Assembly (NCBI GenBank): GCA_947564305.1
Contig: CANOBT010000093.1
Coordinates: 1 to 22,552, forward strand
DNA length: 22,552 nt
Direction: 5' to 3'
Source of the DNA: an uncultured Lachnospiraceae bacterium
Lineage (GTDB): Bacteria; Bacillota_A; Clostridia; Lachnospirales; Lachnospiraceae
In this document: positions 1-7,965 of the stretch, one piece after another
How positions within the stretch are numbered: the stretch's first letter is position 1
How the letters are laid out: the number at the start of each line of letters is the position of its first letter
Program-made: the position numbers and the translations under genes
Notes under the pieces: model-generated
Database searches by the model: none
Told to the model about the DNA's origin: nothing
What the model saw: the letters and a program-made list of their open reading frames with translations, nothing else

Positions 1-390
1 GAAATAAGTGAAAGTGATCCGTTGGAGTATCATTCCAGTCATAATATAACCCTGTATAAAAGAGAATATGGCACTGACCACATAAAGCCCAAGAGTCCAT
101 AAAAGAATCTGTCCAATCTTTTTAAAATCCATACCTCCGGTCCCGGAAACTTTATTTACCAGGCCATTAAAAATCTCGGTCGTTGCTTTTCCCAGAATTT
201 TGGGGCCAATGATATTAAAAATCGTACCGCCGACTGCGAAGATCAACACAAAAAGCATCTGTATTTTAAAGACGCTCATATAACCTATCAGCTTTTTGAT
301 GGTGCCTTTAAAATCCTTTGCCTTTTCTCCGGCCATCATACCGCCATGGCCTGGTCCGTGGCCCATACGCCTTCTTCCTTCTCTACTCAT
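1..390 (-). CDS. ABC exporter half-transporter, partner subunit (N-terminal 130 residues, cut by window edge)
   Basis: This is the start of a second ABC exporter subunit; the reading frame runs off the left edge of the window. The ATG at 388-390 overlaps the end of the upstream ABC gene by 8 nt (ATGAGTAG), which implies translational coupling and a heterodimer. The visible part has a basic, Gly/His/Met-rich N-terminus (GHGPGHGGMM, residues 10-19), then a first membrane helix around residues 45-65 (QMLFVLIFAVGGTIF) and a second hydrophobic stretch around 100-120 (ILLWTLGLYVVSAIFSF). This matches the usual N-terminus of the second subunit in Clostridial heterodimeric type IV ABC exporters. The nucleotide-binding domain lies outside the window, so its motifs cannot be checked. 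By inference it should supply the consensus Walker B glutamate missing from its partner. Confidence 0.85.
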   Translation of the reverse strand, partial: MSREGRRRMGHGPGHGGMMAGEKAKDFKGTIKKLIGYMSVFKIQMLFVLIFAVGGTIFNIIGPKILGKATTEIFNGLVNKVSGTGGMDFKKIGQILLWTLGLYVVSAIFSFIQGYIMTGMILQRITFTYF

Positions 391-2644
391 AAAGCGTCTC
401 CTCCTTTCCTGCATATGCTCCGGTTTCGGCAAGCTCTTTTTCCGACAATTGGGATTCTGCAATCTGACGGTATACCTCACAGTTTTTCAACAATTCCTGA
501 TGCGTTCCAATGCCGGCTACTTCCCCGTCATCCAATACAATAATCTGCTCTGCATGCAGAATCGTACTGATTCGCTGCGCTACGATGAGAACGGTACTGT
601 TCTCCGTCTTTTCTTTCAAAGCTCTTCTGAGGGCTACATCGGTCTTATAGTCTAAAGCAGAAAAACTATCATCAAAAATAAATAGATTCGGATGTTTTGC
701 AATCGCCCTTGCGATGGAAAGACGCTGCTTCTGTCCACCAGATACATTGACTCCGCCCTGAGAAATAGAGCTGTTGTATTTCTTTGGTTTTGTGTCTATG
801 AATTCCGTTGCCTGTGCAATTTCCGCGGCTTCCTTCATTTCTCCGTCAGAGCCGCCTGGATTGCCAAACATGATATTGGAAGCGATTGTCCCTGAGAACA
901 ATACCCCCTTCTGAGGTACATAGCCTAGCTTTTCTCGTAAATCATGCTGCCGCATTTCCCGGATGTCTGTTCCATCCAGTGTAATAGTCCCCTCTGTTAC
1001 ATCGTAAAAGCGTGGAATCAGATTGACCAGAGTCGATTTACCGCTTCCGGTACTTCCAATGATTGCCGTAGTCTCTCCTGGCTTTGCCGTAAAGGAAATA
1101 TCATGGAGCACATCTTCATCCGCACCCGGATAACGGAACGATACATGATCGTAGCAGAGCACTCCTCTTGATTCCTTCGGCAGTTGTTTGGACTCTTTTG
1201 GGTCATGGATCAATGTTTCACTGGTCAGGATTTCATCCACTCGCTCAGCAGCCACCGCAGCCCTGGGAAGCATAATGGAAATCATACATAACATCAAAAA
1301 GCTCATAATAATCTGCATAGTGTACTGGATAAACGCCATCATATCTCCTACCTGCATCTGTCCGTCATTGACTCCATGAGCTCCGGTCCAGATAATCAGC
1401 ACGGATACACCATTCATAATCACCATCATCACCGGCATCATAAAGGTCATGGCACGATTGACAAATAAATTTGTCCTTGTCAAATCCTGATTGGCAGTTT
1501 CAAAACGTTCTTCCTCATGCTTCTCGGTACTAAATGCACGGATAACAGAAAGTCCGGTCAGGATTTCTCTGGTCACAAGATTCAGCCTGTCAACTAATTT
1601 CTGCATCACCTTAAACTTCGGCATAGCAATAGTAAACAGGAGGAGTATCACCAATCCGATAAGAATTACAGCAAGTGCAATAATCCAGGACATCGATACA
1701 TTCGTCCGAAACACCTGATAAACACCGCCTACCGCCATAATCGGTGCATACAACACCATACGAAGCAACATAACGATAAGCATCTGAATCTGCTGGATAT
1801 CATTGGTGCTTCTAGTAATCAGGGAGGCTGTGGAAAAATGGTCAAACTCGTTACTGGAAAATCCTACCACCTTGCGGAATACTTTTCCACGAAGATCTCG
1901 TCCGGACGCCGCCCCTACTCTGGACGCCAACAGCCCGACGAGAATACTTGCCATCATTCCCAGGAATGCTAAGCCGATCATCTTTGCACCAGTGCTCAAC
2001 AGGTAGTCTATCTGAATCTCATCCATATCCATTCCCAAATCCTGATAAGCAGTCTTTACGTAGGAAATGGCCGCCTGCTCCAGAATCATTTCCGGAAGGT
2101 CCTTCATCTGGCTTTCAATCTCCTGCAAAAGCTTTTCCATCTGCTCTGCCGGAAGCATGGCCAGAACATCAAATATATCTGCACCCTCCGGCAGCATTTC
2201 CTTTGGGATACCTGACATCAACTGGTCCTCAATCTGTTTTGTTTCATCACTTCCAGAGGAAAAACCTTGTACTAACATCATAGGCAGACTCATGATATCT
2301 GCTAATTCCTCATATTTTTCCTGTGCTTCCTCCGTATCCTTTTGGACAGTACTCTTTAGAATATAGGCTTCTGTTTCATAAGTATCCGTATCCGTTTCAT
2401 AAGCATCCAGTATCTTCTGTTTATCCTCCTGGTCAGATACAAACAGCAGGATTTTCTCCATTTCATCAGACGAAATTGCCTTTGGTATGGTCTCATTGAT
2501 TCCTCCCTGCTGAATCCCTACATTTACGATATCCGAAGTATAGGCCGGAAGAGATAAATCGCAATATGCCTGTACGATCAGCACCAGAAAAACAATGATG
2601 ACCGTTTTCCAGTACATTCCCATGTATTTAAATAATTTTTGCAT
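383..2644 (-). CDS. ABC exporter half-transporter with degenerate ATP site and large extracellular loop
   Basis: This is a fused permease plus ATPase subunit of a multidrug-type exporter, 753 residues against about 580-600 for a typical half-transporter. The extra length lies between membrane helix 1 (about 13-30) and helix 2 (about 221-240): an acidic, hydrophilic segment of some 170 residues (about 45-215) that should face outside. The nucleotide-binding domain has Walker A GSTGSGKST (about 530-538), the signature VSGGQKQRLS (about 634-643) and Walker B with D658. The next residue is D659 where the catalytic glutamate normally sits. The switch histidine is Q690 (context VAQRIST). Both changes are known from the non-catalytic site of heterodimeric exporters such as TM287/288. 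It sits 32 nt downstream of a MarR gene and overlaps its partner subunit. The substrate cannot be told from sequence; drugs or peptides are plausible. Confidence 0.93.
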   Translation of the reverse strand: MQKLFKYMGMYWKTVIIVFLVLIVQAYCDLSLPAYTSDIVNVGIQQGGINETIPKAISSDEMEKILLFVSDQEDKQKILDAYETDTDTYETEAYILKSTVQKDTEEAQEKYEELADIMSLPMMLVQGFSSGSDETKQIEDQLMSGIPKEMLPEGADIFDVLAMLPAEQMEKLLQEIESQMKDLPEMILEQAAISYVKTAYQDLGMDMDEIQIDYLLSTGAKMIGLAFLGMMASILVGLLASRVGAASGRDLRGKVFRKVVGFSSNEFDHFSTASLITRSTNDIQQIQMLIVMLLRMVLYAPIMAVGGVYQVFRTNVSMSWIIALAVILIGLVILLLFTIAMPKFKVMQKLVDRLNLVTREILTGLSVIRAFSTEKHEEERFETANQDLTRTNLFVNRAMTFMMPVMMVIMNGVSVLIIWTGAHGVNDGQMQVGDMMAFIQYTMQIIMSFLMLCMISIMLPRAAVAAERVDEILTSETLIHDPKESKQLPKESRGVLCYDHVSFRYPGADEDVLHDISFTAKPGETTAIIGSTGSGKSTLVNLIPRFYDVTEGTITLDGTDIREMRQHDLREKLGYVPQKGVLFSGTIASNIMFGNPGGSDGEMKEAAEIAQATEFIDTKPKKYNSSISQGGVNVSGGQKQRLSIARAIAKHPNLFIFDDSFSALDYKTDVALRRALKEKTENSTVLIVAQRISTILHAEQIIVLDDGEVAGIGTHQELLKNCEVYRQIAESQLSEKELAETGAYAGKEETLYE

Positions 2645-2676
2645 CGTGAATCTCCTTTCCTTATATGGACGTAAAA

Positions 2677-3141
2677 TTATATCGGTGGTCTCAGAACAGA
2701 CGCATCCTGCCCTTCCATCAGGTTATCCCGAACCTGTATGAGCAGACGCTTCAAAAGCAACGTCTCCTCCATACTCATTCCGCGGAAGACAATCTCCTCA
2801 ATCTCTTTTCCTACATTACAGATATCATGAATAAATGTCTTCCCCTTTTCCGTAACACAAAGTCTCAATATCCGCTGGTCATGTTCGTCTGGCTTACGGC
2901 GGATATATCCCAGCTTTTCCATCTTCTGAATCGCAGAGGTAATGGTGGGAGGGGTCAGATTCATCTTTTCTGAAAGCTCCCTCTGAGATAATTCCCCTTC
3001 CTTATTCAATACAAATAATATTCCCGCATGTCCGGGTTTTAAATCAAACTTTCCAAACAACTGCTTCGCATGGCAGCTACTTAAATGGGTTACCTGAGCC
3101 AATACCCCCAGTGTCTGCATATGGCTGAAATCACTCTCCAT
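2677..3141 (-). CDS. MarR-family transcriptional regulator
   Basis: This 154-residue winged-helix regulator heads the exporter operon and most likely represses it in response to a ligand. A MarR HTH is visible at about residues 51-80 (LSQRELSEKMNLTPPTITSA followed by MEKLGYI). The wing carries the family's typical D-x-R element (DEHDQR, 85-90), and helices at both ends would form the dimer interface. The ATG at 3139-3141 has a purine-rich ribosome site (GAAGG) just upstream; a second Met at residue 8 is a weaker alternative. The ABC gene follows after 32 nt. A consensus-like sigma-A promoter and a palindrome lie upstream, suggesting autoregulation. Family membership is secure; the ligand and regulated genes are inferred from position. 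Confidence 0.93.
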   Translation of the reverse strand: MESDFSHMQTLGVLAQVTHLSSCHAKQLFGKFDLKPGHAGILFVLNKEGELSQRELSEKMNLTPPTITSAIQKMEKLGYIRRKPDEHDQRILRLCVTEKGKTFIHDICNVGKEIEEIVFRGMSMEETLLLKRLLIQVRDNLMEGQDASVLRPPI

Positions 3142-3178
3142 ACTGTCCCTTCTTCCTTCCCTCTATTTTACTATGCAT

Positions 3179-3196
3179 TTTTACTTCGAAGTCTAA
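3179..3196. promoter_or_regulatory. Candidate MarR operator palindrome
   Basis: A perfect 10-bp palindrome ACTTCGAAGT (3183-3192), flanked by partly symmetric bases (TTAG on one side, AAAA on the other, read on the minus strand), covers the expected first transcribed bases of the MarR/ABC operon. A site just downstream of the -10 is a common position for MarR-type autorepression. Assigning it to this particular MarR protein is inference. Confidence 0.5.
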
Positions 3197-3201
3197 CGGT
3201 T

Positions 3202-3230
3202 ATTTTATTGCTATTTACAATATATGTCAA
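3202..3230 (-). promoter_or_regulatory. Sigma-A promoter for the MarR/ABC operon
   Basis: On the minus strand there is a perfect -35 TTGACA (3225-3230), a 17-bp spacer and a -10 TAAAAT (3202-3207). It lies 61 nt upstream of the MarR start codon and points at it. Expected transcription start is near 3195. Confidence 0.8.
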
Positions 3231-3317
3231 CACTTAACTTTGTATTTTAACTTATTTTTATACTTTTTACACAATTTTTAATTTGATATCTAATCAATTT
3301 CAGGGCGTTGGGATTAC

Positions 3318-3995
3318 ATGATATGCTTAAAAGATTTCCGAAAAAATACCCAGAGAACATATATTATGGAATGCTCTTTGGGTACTATAGAATCAATAAT
3401 GGTTTCGAGGTACCGGAACCGGGGTTATGATTTTACGATTACATCTTCCACTGCTTTTGACCATAAATGGATTCCGGAGCGAAATTATTTTAACACGATT
3501 TCTCTCATTGTAGATGAACTTTTTGCGAATTATCTCTCACGCCCAAATGTCAGGCAGCCCATTCTAACCCAGTATTGCGACGGACAAAGGGTTACCTGTC
3601 CAAACTGGATGCAGCAGTGGGGCTCCATGTCCTTAGGAGAACAAGGCTATTCTGCAATTGAAATTCTGCGATACTATTATGGAGATAATATGTACATCAA
3701 TACAGCGCCAGAAGTCTCCGGGGTTCCCTCCTCCTGGCCAGGCTATGTACTGGAAAATGGTTCCAGCGGTGATAAAGTCCGCCAGATACAGGAGCAGTTA
3801 AATGTGATTGCAAATGCTTACCCTGCAATTCCAAGGGTTCAGGCAGATGGTCTCTTCGGCCCGGCAACCTCCGAAGCAGTACGGACATTCCAGTCTGTTT
3901 TTGGGCTTCCCCAGACTGGCACCGTAAACTATCAGACATGGTATAAAATATCAGAAATTTATGTAGGAGTATCCCGGATTGCCGAATTAACCTGA
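3318..3995 (+). CDS. SpoIID/LytB-like plus peptidoglycan-binding protein, short form
   Basis: This 225-residue protein combines two cell-wall modules. Residues about 98-122 (MQQWGSMSLGEQGYSAIEIL, then RYYYG) match the C-terminal core of SpoIID/LytB proteins, which act in peptidoglycan remodelling. Residues about 147-212 form a PG_binding_1 domain with the repeats GDKVRQIQEQLN, ADGLFGPATSEAVRTFQ and TGTVNYQTW. I recall longer Clostridial relatives of this arrangement (around 400 residues) with a preceding SpoIID N-terminal half. Here the N-terminus begins inside that domain (about residues 10-40 still resemble it), there is no signal peptide, and an in-frame stop lies 24 nt upstream of the ATG. 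The ribosome site is weak (AGGGCG, about 10 nt upstream). It may be a shortened but expressed protein or a decaying remnant. Confidence 0.65.
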   Translation: MICLKDFRKNTQRTYIMECSLGTIESIMVSRYRNRGYDFTITSSTAFDHKWIPERNYFNTISLIVDELFANYLSRPNVRQPILTQYCDGQRVTCPNWMQQWGSMSLGEQGYSAIEILRYYYGDNMYINTAPEVSGVPSSWPGYVLENGSSGDKVRQIQEQLNVIANAYPAIPRVQADGLFGPATSEAVRTFQSVFGLPQTGTVNYQTWYKISEIYVGVSRIAELT

Positions 3996-4001
3996 ATGTT
4001 T

Positions 4002-4178
4002 CTATTCTGCCAGTGCATAAAGCTGCAGAAAATCTTTACGCTCCTCCCGGTCCATTTTTACAAAATCCGTAAATTCCACATCTACATGATACATGGGCTG
4101 TCCGCAACAGACAGCACGGCTTTGGTTATTGGTGTAATGGTAACGTTTGCATTTTATACAATAAAAAACGTGCATCAT
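4002..4178 (-). CDS. Small zinc-ribbon-like cysteine protein
   Basis: This 58-residue protein has YCIKCK (C7, C10) and AVCCGQPM (C24, C25), a CxxC plus CC arrangement that suggests a single bound metal such as zinc, followed by an acidic/basic helical tail. I placed the start at the ATG at 4176-4178 because AGAGGTGAT lies just upstream with about 6 nt spacing. A GTG three codons earlier falls inside that ribosome site and is less likely. The ribosome site and a promoter-like TTGACA-17-TATCCT upstream argue that this is a real gene. It converges on the SpoIID-like gene with a 6-nt gap. I recall similar short CHCK...CCG proteins in Lachnospiraceae but know no function. Confidence 0.7.
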   Translation of the reverse strand: MMHVFYCIKCKRYHYTNNQSRAVCCGQPMYHVDVEFTDFVKMDREERKDFLQLYALAE

Positions 4179-4206
4179 TTGTATCACCTCTCAGTTGTAT
4201 GAAATA

Positions 4207-4236
4207 TTGTAACGAATCTAAAATATAGGATATAAC
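4207..4236 (+). promoter_or_regulatory. Possible divergent promoter for the transglutaminase-like gene
   Basis: On the plus strand TTGTAA (4207-4212) and TATAAC (4231-4236) are separated by 18 bp, in the region upstream of the transglutaminase-like gene. It overlaps the minus-strand promoter candidate and would leave a leader of about 180 nt. Weak evidence. Confidence 0.3.
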
Positions 4237-4255
4237 CAATGGAAACTTTTGTCAA
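4227..4255 (-). promoter_or_regulatory. Probable promoter for the small zinc-ribbon gene
   Basis: On the minus strand there is a perfect -35 TTGACA (4250-4255), a 17-bp spacer and a partial -10 TATCCT (4227-4232). It lies 48 nt upstream of the proposed start at 4178. The -10 matches only four of six consensus bases. Confidence 0.5.
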
Positions 4256-4425
4256 TTCTTGCAGGAAGAATATTTTTCAGCAAATACTATACAGCCGTAT
4301 AGCTGAATCATCATCTCATGAACATTAATGAGCAGTCATGCAGCATCCACTCTCAGCCAAAGATGCCATTTACAATTCAAAGGAAAGACGTTATAATTGA
4401 AAAAGTACATGGCAAAGGAGTTACA

Positions 4426-5649
4426 ATGAAAAGAAGGAAGAAAAAAAGACATGTTCTGCCGCTGGTCTGTCTGTTGTTGGTATGTGTACTTCTCTGTATC
4501 GGCGGCACGATTACAGCGGCCAAGATATATTTCCAGAGACTGCCCGATGCTGCACAAGTGACACAGAAGGTGGTCGAGCAATTCATAGAAGAAAGCGTTC
4601 CCTTTGAGGAAATTACGATTGAAGAGTCGGAGGTTTCCGGCGGATACTACTATCAGCTCCTGAGCGACGGACAGCAGCTTGTATATAAAGAAGTCCTACA
4701 GGGAGTACGGCAGCAGGCCGAAAGTATCTATATACACTGTGCCACTGCAAATGAATTTGGGATGATTTATGAATATCTCCTTTATGACCGTCCTGAAGTA
4801 TTTTGGTGTACCGGACAGACACAGATTACCAGTTATTCTGACTACTCAGAAGTGCGGCCAACTTATATCTGTCAGGGTGAAGAATTACAGAGAAGAAGCT
4901 CAGAAATCGAAGCGGCTGCAAATGCATGTCTGGCTGGCATCTCCATTGACGCACCTGAATATGACAAGGTAAAATATATTTTTGAATATCTGGTGAATAC
5001 GGTAGACTATAATATAAATGCATCTGACAATCAAAATATTTACAGCGCTCTTGTCAATCGAGCCTCTGTCTGCGCCGGGTACTCCCGTGCTGCCCAATAT
5101 CTGCTCCAAAGATTAGGGATGGAATGCATTTATGTGGTTGGGACAATTCCGGAGCAAGGGCCTCATGCCTGGAATATTGTGAAATGTAATGGACAATATT
5201 ATCAGATGGATGTCACGTTTGGTGACCCGGTATTCCTGCAGGGTGAAAGCGGGATAGACATTCCTCTGGACAGTATCAATTATGGGTATCTGTGCTGTAC
5301 GGATGCAGAGCTGTACAGAAGTCATACACCGGACCCCGAAGTTTATTATCCGGAATGCGTATCCATGGATTTGAATTATTATGTTCTAAATGGAATGTAT
5401 TATGACGTCTATAATCGAGATGTGATTTCGCAGAATATGAATCAGTCTGTATATGCAATGCAGAGATCCTTCACCTGTAAATTTTCAGATTATGAATTAT
5501 ATCAGCAGGCCCATGATGACATCATCGGTAACCTCATCCCACAGGCAGCACAGAATTTAGCGGTATACTATGGACTGGAAACCGTCTGGTATACCTATGT
5601 GGAAGACCCGAAGATGGCTGCTATCACCGTATACTGGGGATATCAATAA
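4426..5649 (+). CDS. Membrane-anchored transglutaminase-like protein
   Basis: This 407-residue protein has a basic N-terminus (MKRRKKKRH), one membrane helix at about residues 10-31 and a long extracellular part. A transglutaminase-like (papain-fold) core carries an evident triad: C216 in ASVCAGYS, H247 in GPHAWN and D262 in YQMDVTFGDP. In bacteria such domains act as cysteine proteases or cross-linking enzymes at the cell surface; which applies here cannot be told. The last 120 or so residues match nothing I recognise. I chose the ATG at 4426 because AAAGGAG lies 5 nt upstream; the frame is open to an upstream ATG at 4318 that has no ribosome site. It stands alone, followed by a hairpin and convergent with rseP. 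Confidence 0.85.
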   Translation: MKRRKKKRHVLPLVCLLLVCVLLCIGGTITAAKIYFQRLPDAAQVTQKVVEQFIEESVPFEEITIEESEVSGGYYYQLLSDGQQLVYKEVLQGVRQQAESIYIHCATANEFGMIYEYLLYDRPEVFWCTGQTQITSYSDYSEVRPTYICQGEELQRRSSEIEAAANACLAGISIDAPEYDKVKYIFEYLVNTVDYNINASDNQNIYSALVNRASVCAGYSRAAQYLLQRLGMECIYVVGTIPEQGPHAWNIVKCNGQYYQMDVTFGDPVFLQGESGIDIPLDSINYGYLCCTDAELYRSHTPDPEVYYPECVSMDLNYYVLNGMYYDVYNRDVISQNMNQSVYAMQRSFTCKFSDYELYQQAHDDIIGNLIPQAAQNLAVYYGLETVWYTYVEDPKMAAITVYWGYQ

Positions 5650-5696
5650 TGACTGCGGTTCATTCTTCCCGAATCGAGAGAATGGACGGCAGTCAT
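5649..5696 (+). terminator. Long hairpin after the transglutaminase-like gene
   Basis: ATGACTGC (5649-5656) pairs perfectly with GCAGTCAT (5689-5696), and the inner arms GTTCATTCT and AGAATGGAC pair with one wobble, giving a stem of about 18 bp. It begins at the stop codon of the plus-strand gene and is followed only by a short CTCTTTAT tract, so termination strength is uncertain. It lies between convergent genes and could serve both. Confidence 0.55.
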
Positions 5697-5762
5697 CTCT
5701 TTATACCCGTTTCAGTTCGTTTGCTTTACAGTTTAGCAGTCTGTTCAAACGACAATTCAAAT

Positions 5763-6797
5763 TCAAAATAGTTTTATAATATCATTATACATCACTACCA
5801 CCATAAGCGCCAATAAAAGCGCAAATCCTGCAAAGTGTACCATCCCCTCTTTTTCGGGCGGTACTCTTTTTCTGCGCACAGCCTCCACAATCAGGAATAC
5901 CAATCTTCCCCCATCTAACGCCGGTATGGGAAGCAGATTCATAATCCCCAGATTTGCCGTCAGCAAAATCGCAAAATTCATCAGGTTTAATACGACAATC
6001 TTCACGCCCGCCGCTTTCGAGCTCTGATAGGTTGCATCCACTGCATCTACGATTCCAACGGGGCCGGAGATATCTTTAATCCCCACTTTTCCACCGACCA
6101 GCATCTTCAGACAATCTATGGTATAGTCAATCCAATATTTTACCGTATAAGCTCCATATTGAAGAGAACCAATGATTCCGGCTTTTGTAAGTTCGGCCGT
6201 ACTTGTAATACCGAGCCGTTTGTTCATATCCCCTTCCAGAGCACGCGGCTCCAATACGACAGACGTCTCCTTTCCGTCACGAAGATAAGTAATTTCTGTT
6301 TTTTCTCCGTTGCTGTTCATGAGATTTGACAGCGTAATCTCGTTCCAAAGATGGATGCGCTTTCCATCAATCTCTGTGATAATATCACCAACGCGCATTC
6401 CCTGTTCTTTTGCAGAATAACCTTCCGACACTTCTCCCACAACCGGCGCACGGTATCCGACCCAGGCCACCATGATTACACAGAGTATCCACGCCAGAAT
6501 CAAATTAAATACCGGACCAGCCACAATCACGGACATTCTTGCCCAGACAGATTTACTGTTAAAGCTGCCTTCGGACATATCATCGGCATCGTCCTCACCC
6601 ATCATACATGCTCCGCCAAATGGAAGAAGCTTGATAGAAAATTTGGTTCCTTTTATTTCCTTTCCCACCAAAGTTGGTCCAAGACCAAGCGAGAATTCGT
6701 CCACCCGTATTCCATTTGCTTTCGCCAGCAGAAAATGTCCTAGCTCGTGAAAAATCACGATTGCACTGAACAACAGTATTGCTATCAAAATTCCCAT
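5763..6797 (-). CDS. rseP: RIP (site-2) metalloprotease RseP/RasP
   Basis: This 344-residue membrane-embedded zinc protease cleaves anti-sigma factors or leftover membrane peptides within the bilayer. It has HELGH in the first helix (residues 17-21), a PDZ domain at about 115-190 (GYSAKEQGMRVGDIITEIDG) and the second metal motif NLLPIPALDGG in a C-terminal helix. Length is normal for the Gram-positive family. It starts 1 nt after the dxr stop codon and is the last gene of the cluster. The order dxr-rseP is conserved in many bacteria; ispG, often next, is not present here. Confidence 0.95.
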   Translation of the reverse strand: MGILIAILLFSAIVIFHELGHFLLAKANGIRVDEFSLGLGPTLVGKEIKGTKFSIKLLPFGGACMMGEDDADDMSEGSFNSKSVWARMSVIVAGPVFNLILAWILCVIMVAWVGYRAPVVGEVSEGYSAKEQGMRVGDIITEIDGKRIHLWNEITLSNLMNSNGEKTEITYLRDGKETSVVLEPRALEGDMNKRLGITSTAELTKAGIIGSLQYGAYTVKYWIDYTIDCLKMLVGGKVGIKDISGPVGIVDAVDATYQSSKAAGVKIVVLNLMNFAILLTANLGIMNLLPIPALDGGRLVFLIVEAVRRKRVPPEKEGMVHFAGFALLLALMVVVMYNDIIKLF

Positions 6798-6798
6798 T

Positions 6799-7944
6799 TC
6801 AACACCATCTTCCTAAAATATACTCGTATGTCTCCTGTTCGGTCTCCAAAATCTCCTCTACTGTCGGATTGGCAATATTGTGATGTTGCTCCATACAGCA
6901 TTGAATCAACTCCGGAATCTGTAAATATCGTAATTTTCTATCTAAAAACATGGCAACAGCCTTTTCGTTTGCCGCGTTGAGCACTGTAGGAAGCGAGCCG
7001 CCCTTTCGGCCTGCCTCAAACGCCATCTTCAATCCATAAAAGGTTTCCATGTCTGGTTTTTCAAACGTAATCTGTGAAAGCTTTGAAAAATCCAACCGTT
7101 CCCCAGGCAGATACCGGCGCTCCGGATAGTACAAGGCATACTGTATCGGCAGTTTCATATCCGGTGTTCCTAATTGTGCGATGATTGCCCCATCCGTGTA
7201 TTCAACCATGGAATGTATGATGCTTTGAGGCTGTACTACTACTTCCACCTGTTCTACACTAACACCAAACAACCATTTTGCCTCAATAACCTCGAGACCC
7301 TTATTGACCATTGTAGAAGAATCAATCGTTATCTTTTGCCCCATCGCCCAATTTGGGTGCTTCAATGCATCCTCCACCTGAATATTCTCCAGTTCCGACC
7401 GGCTTTTTCCTCGGAATGGACCACCTGAAGCGGTCAAAAGAATCTTGTGCAACGCTTTCCTTTGTCCGCCCTGTAATGATTGAAAAATCGCACTGTGCTC
7501 ACTGTCTACCGGAAGAATAGATACACCATGTTCTTTGGCCAATGGCATGATGATATGTCCCGCGGTGACTAAAGTCTCTTTGTTGGCAAGGGCGATATCT
7601 TTACCTGCCTTGATTGCTTCTATCGTGGGCAGAATTCCAATCATTCCTACAATCGCAGTCACCAGTATTTCCGTATCAGGCATTGCTGCCACCTCCAGAA
7701 GCCCCTCCATCCCGGATACCACCCTCACATCTAAATCCCGGATACGTGTCCGAAGCTCCTGTGCTTTCTCCTCAGCCCATACTGCGGCAAGTTTTGGGAC
7801 AAATTCCCGAATCTGTGCTTCTAACAGTGTAATATTGCTGCCTGCCGCCAAAGCCAGAACCTCAATATCACCATTTTCTCTCACCACTTCCAATGTCTGT
7901 GTACCAATGGAACCAGTTGAACCCAGAATTGCAATCTTTTTCAT
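6799..7944 (-). CDS. dxr: 1-deoxy-D-xylulose-5-phosphate reductoisomerase
   Basis: This is the committed enzyme of the MEP isoprenoid pathway, making 2-C-methyl-D-erythritol 4-phosphate with NADPH and a divalent metal. The 381 residues are full length. The N-terminal nucleotide-binding loop GSTGSIG is at 8-14, followed by the metal/substrate motif PVDSEHSAIFQ, the SGGPFRG loop and HPNWAMGQKITIDSSTMVNK, which carries active-site residues. A second MEP-pathway gene, ispF, lies elsewhere in the window, so this organism uses the MEP route. Its product line leads to undecaprenyl diphosphate through the neighbouring uppS. It starts about 20 nt after cdsA. Confidence 0.97.
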   Translation of the reverse strand: MKKIAILGSTGSIGTQTLEVVRENGDIEVLALAAGSNITLLEAQIREFVPKLAAVWAEEKAQELRTRIRDLDVRVVSGMEGLLEVAAMPDTEILVTAIVGMIGILPTIEAIKAGKDIALANKETLVTAGHIIMPLAKEHGVSILPVDSEHSAIFQSLQGGQRKALHKILLTASGGPFRGKSRSELENIQVEDALKHPNWAMGQKITIDSSTMVNKGLEVIEAKWLFGVSVEQVEVVVQPQSIIHSMVEYTDGAIIAQLGTPDMKLPIQYALYYPERRYLPGERLDFSKLSQITFEKPDMETFYGLKMAFEAGRKGGSLPTVLNAANEKAVAMFLDRKLRYLQIPELIQCCMEQHHNIANPTVEEILETEQETYEYILGRWC

Positions 7945-7965
7945 TATCTTTTTTCATACCTTTCT

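Noticed and set aside
1948..2283. 111-residue plus-strand frame opposite the ABC extracellular loop
   Set aside because: It is Pro/Ser-rich low-complexity antisense of an intact ABC gene, with no ribosome site.
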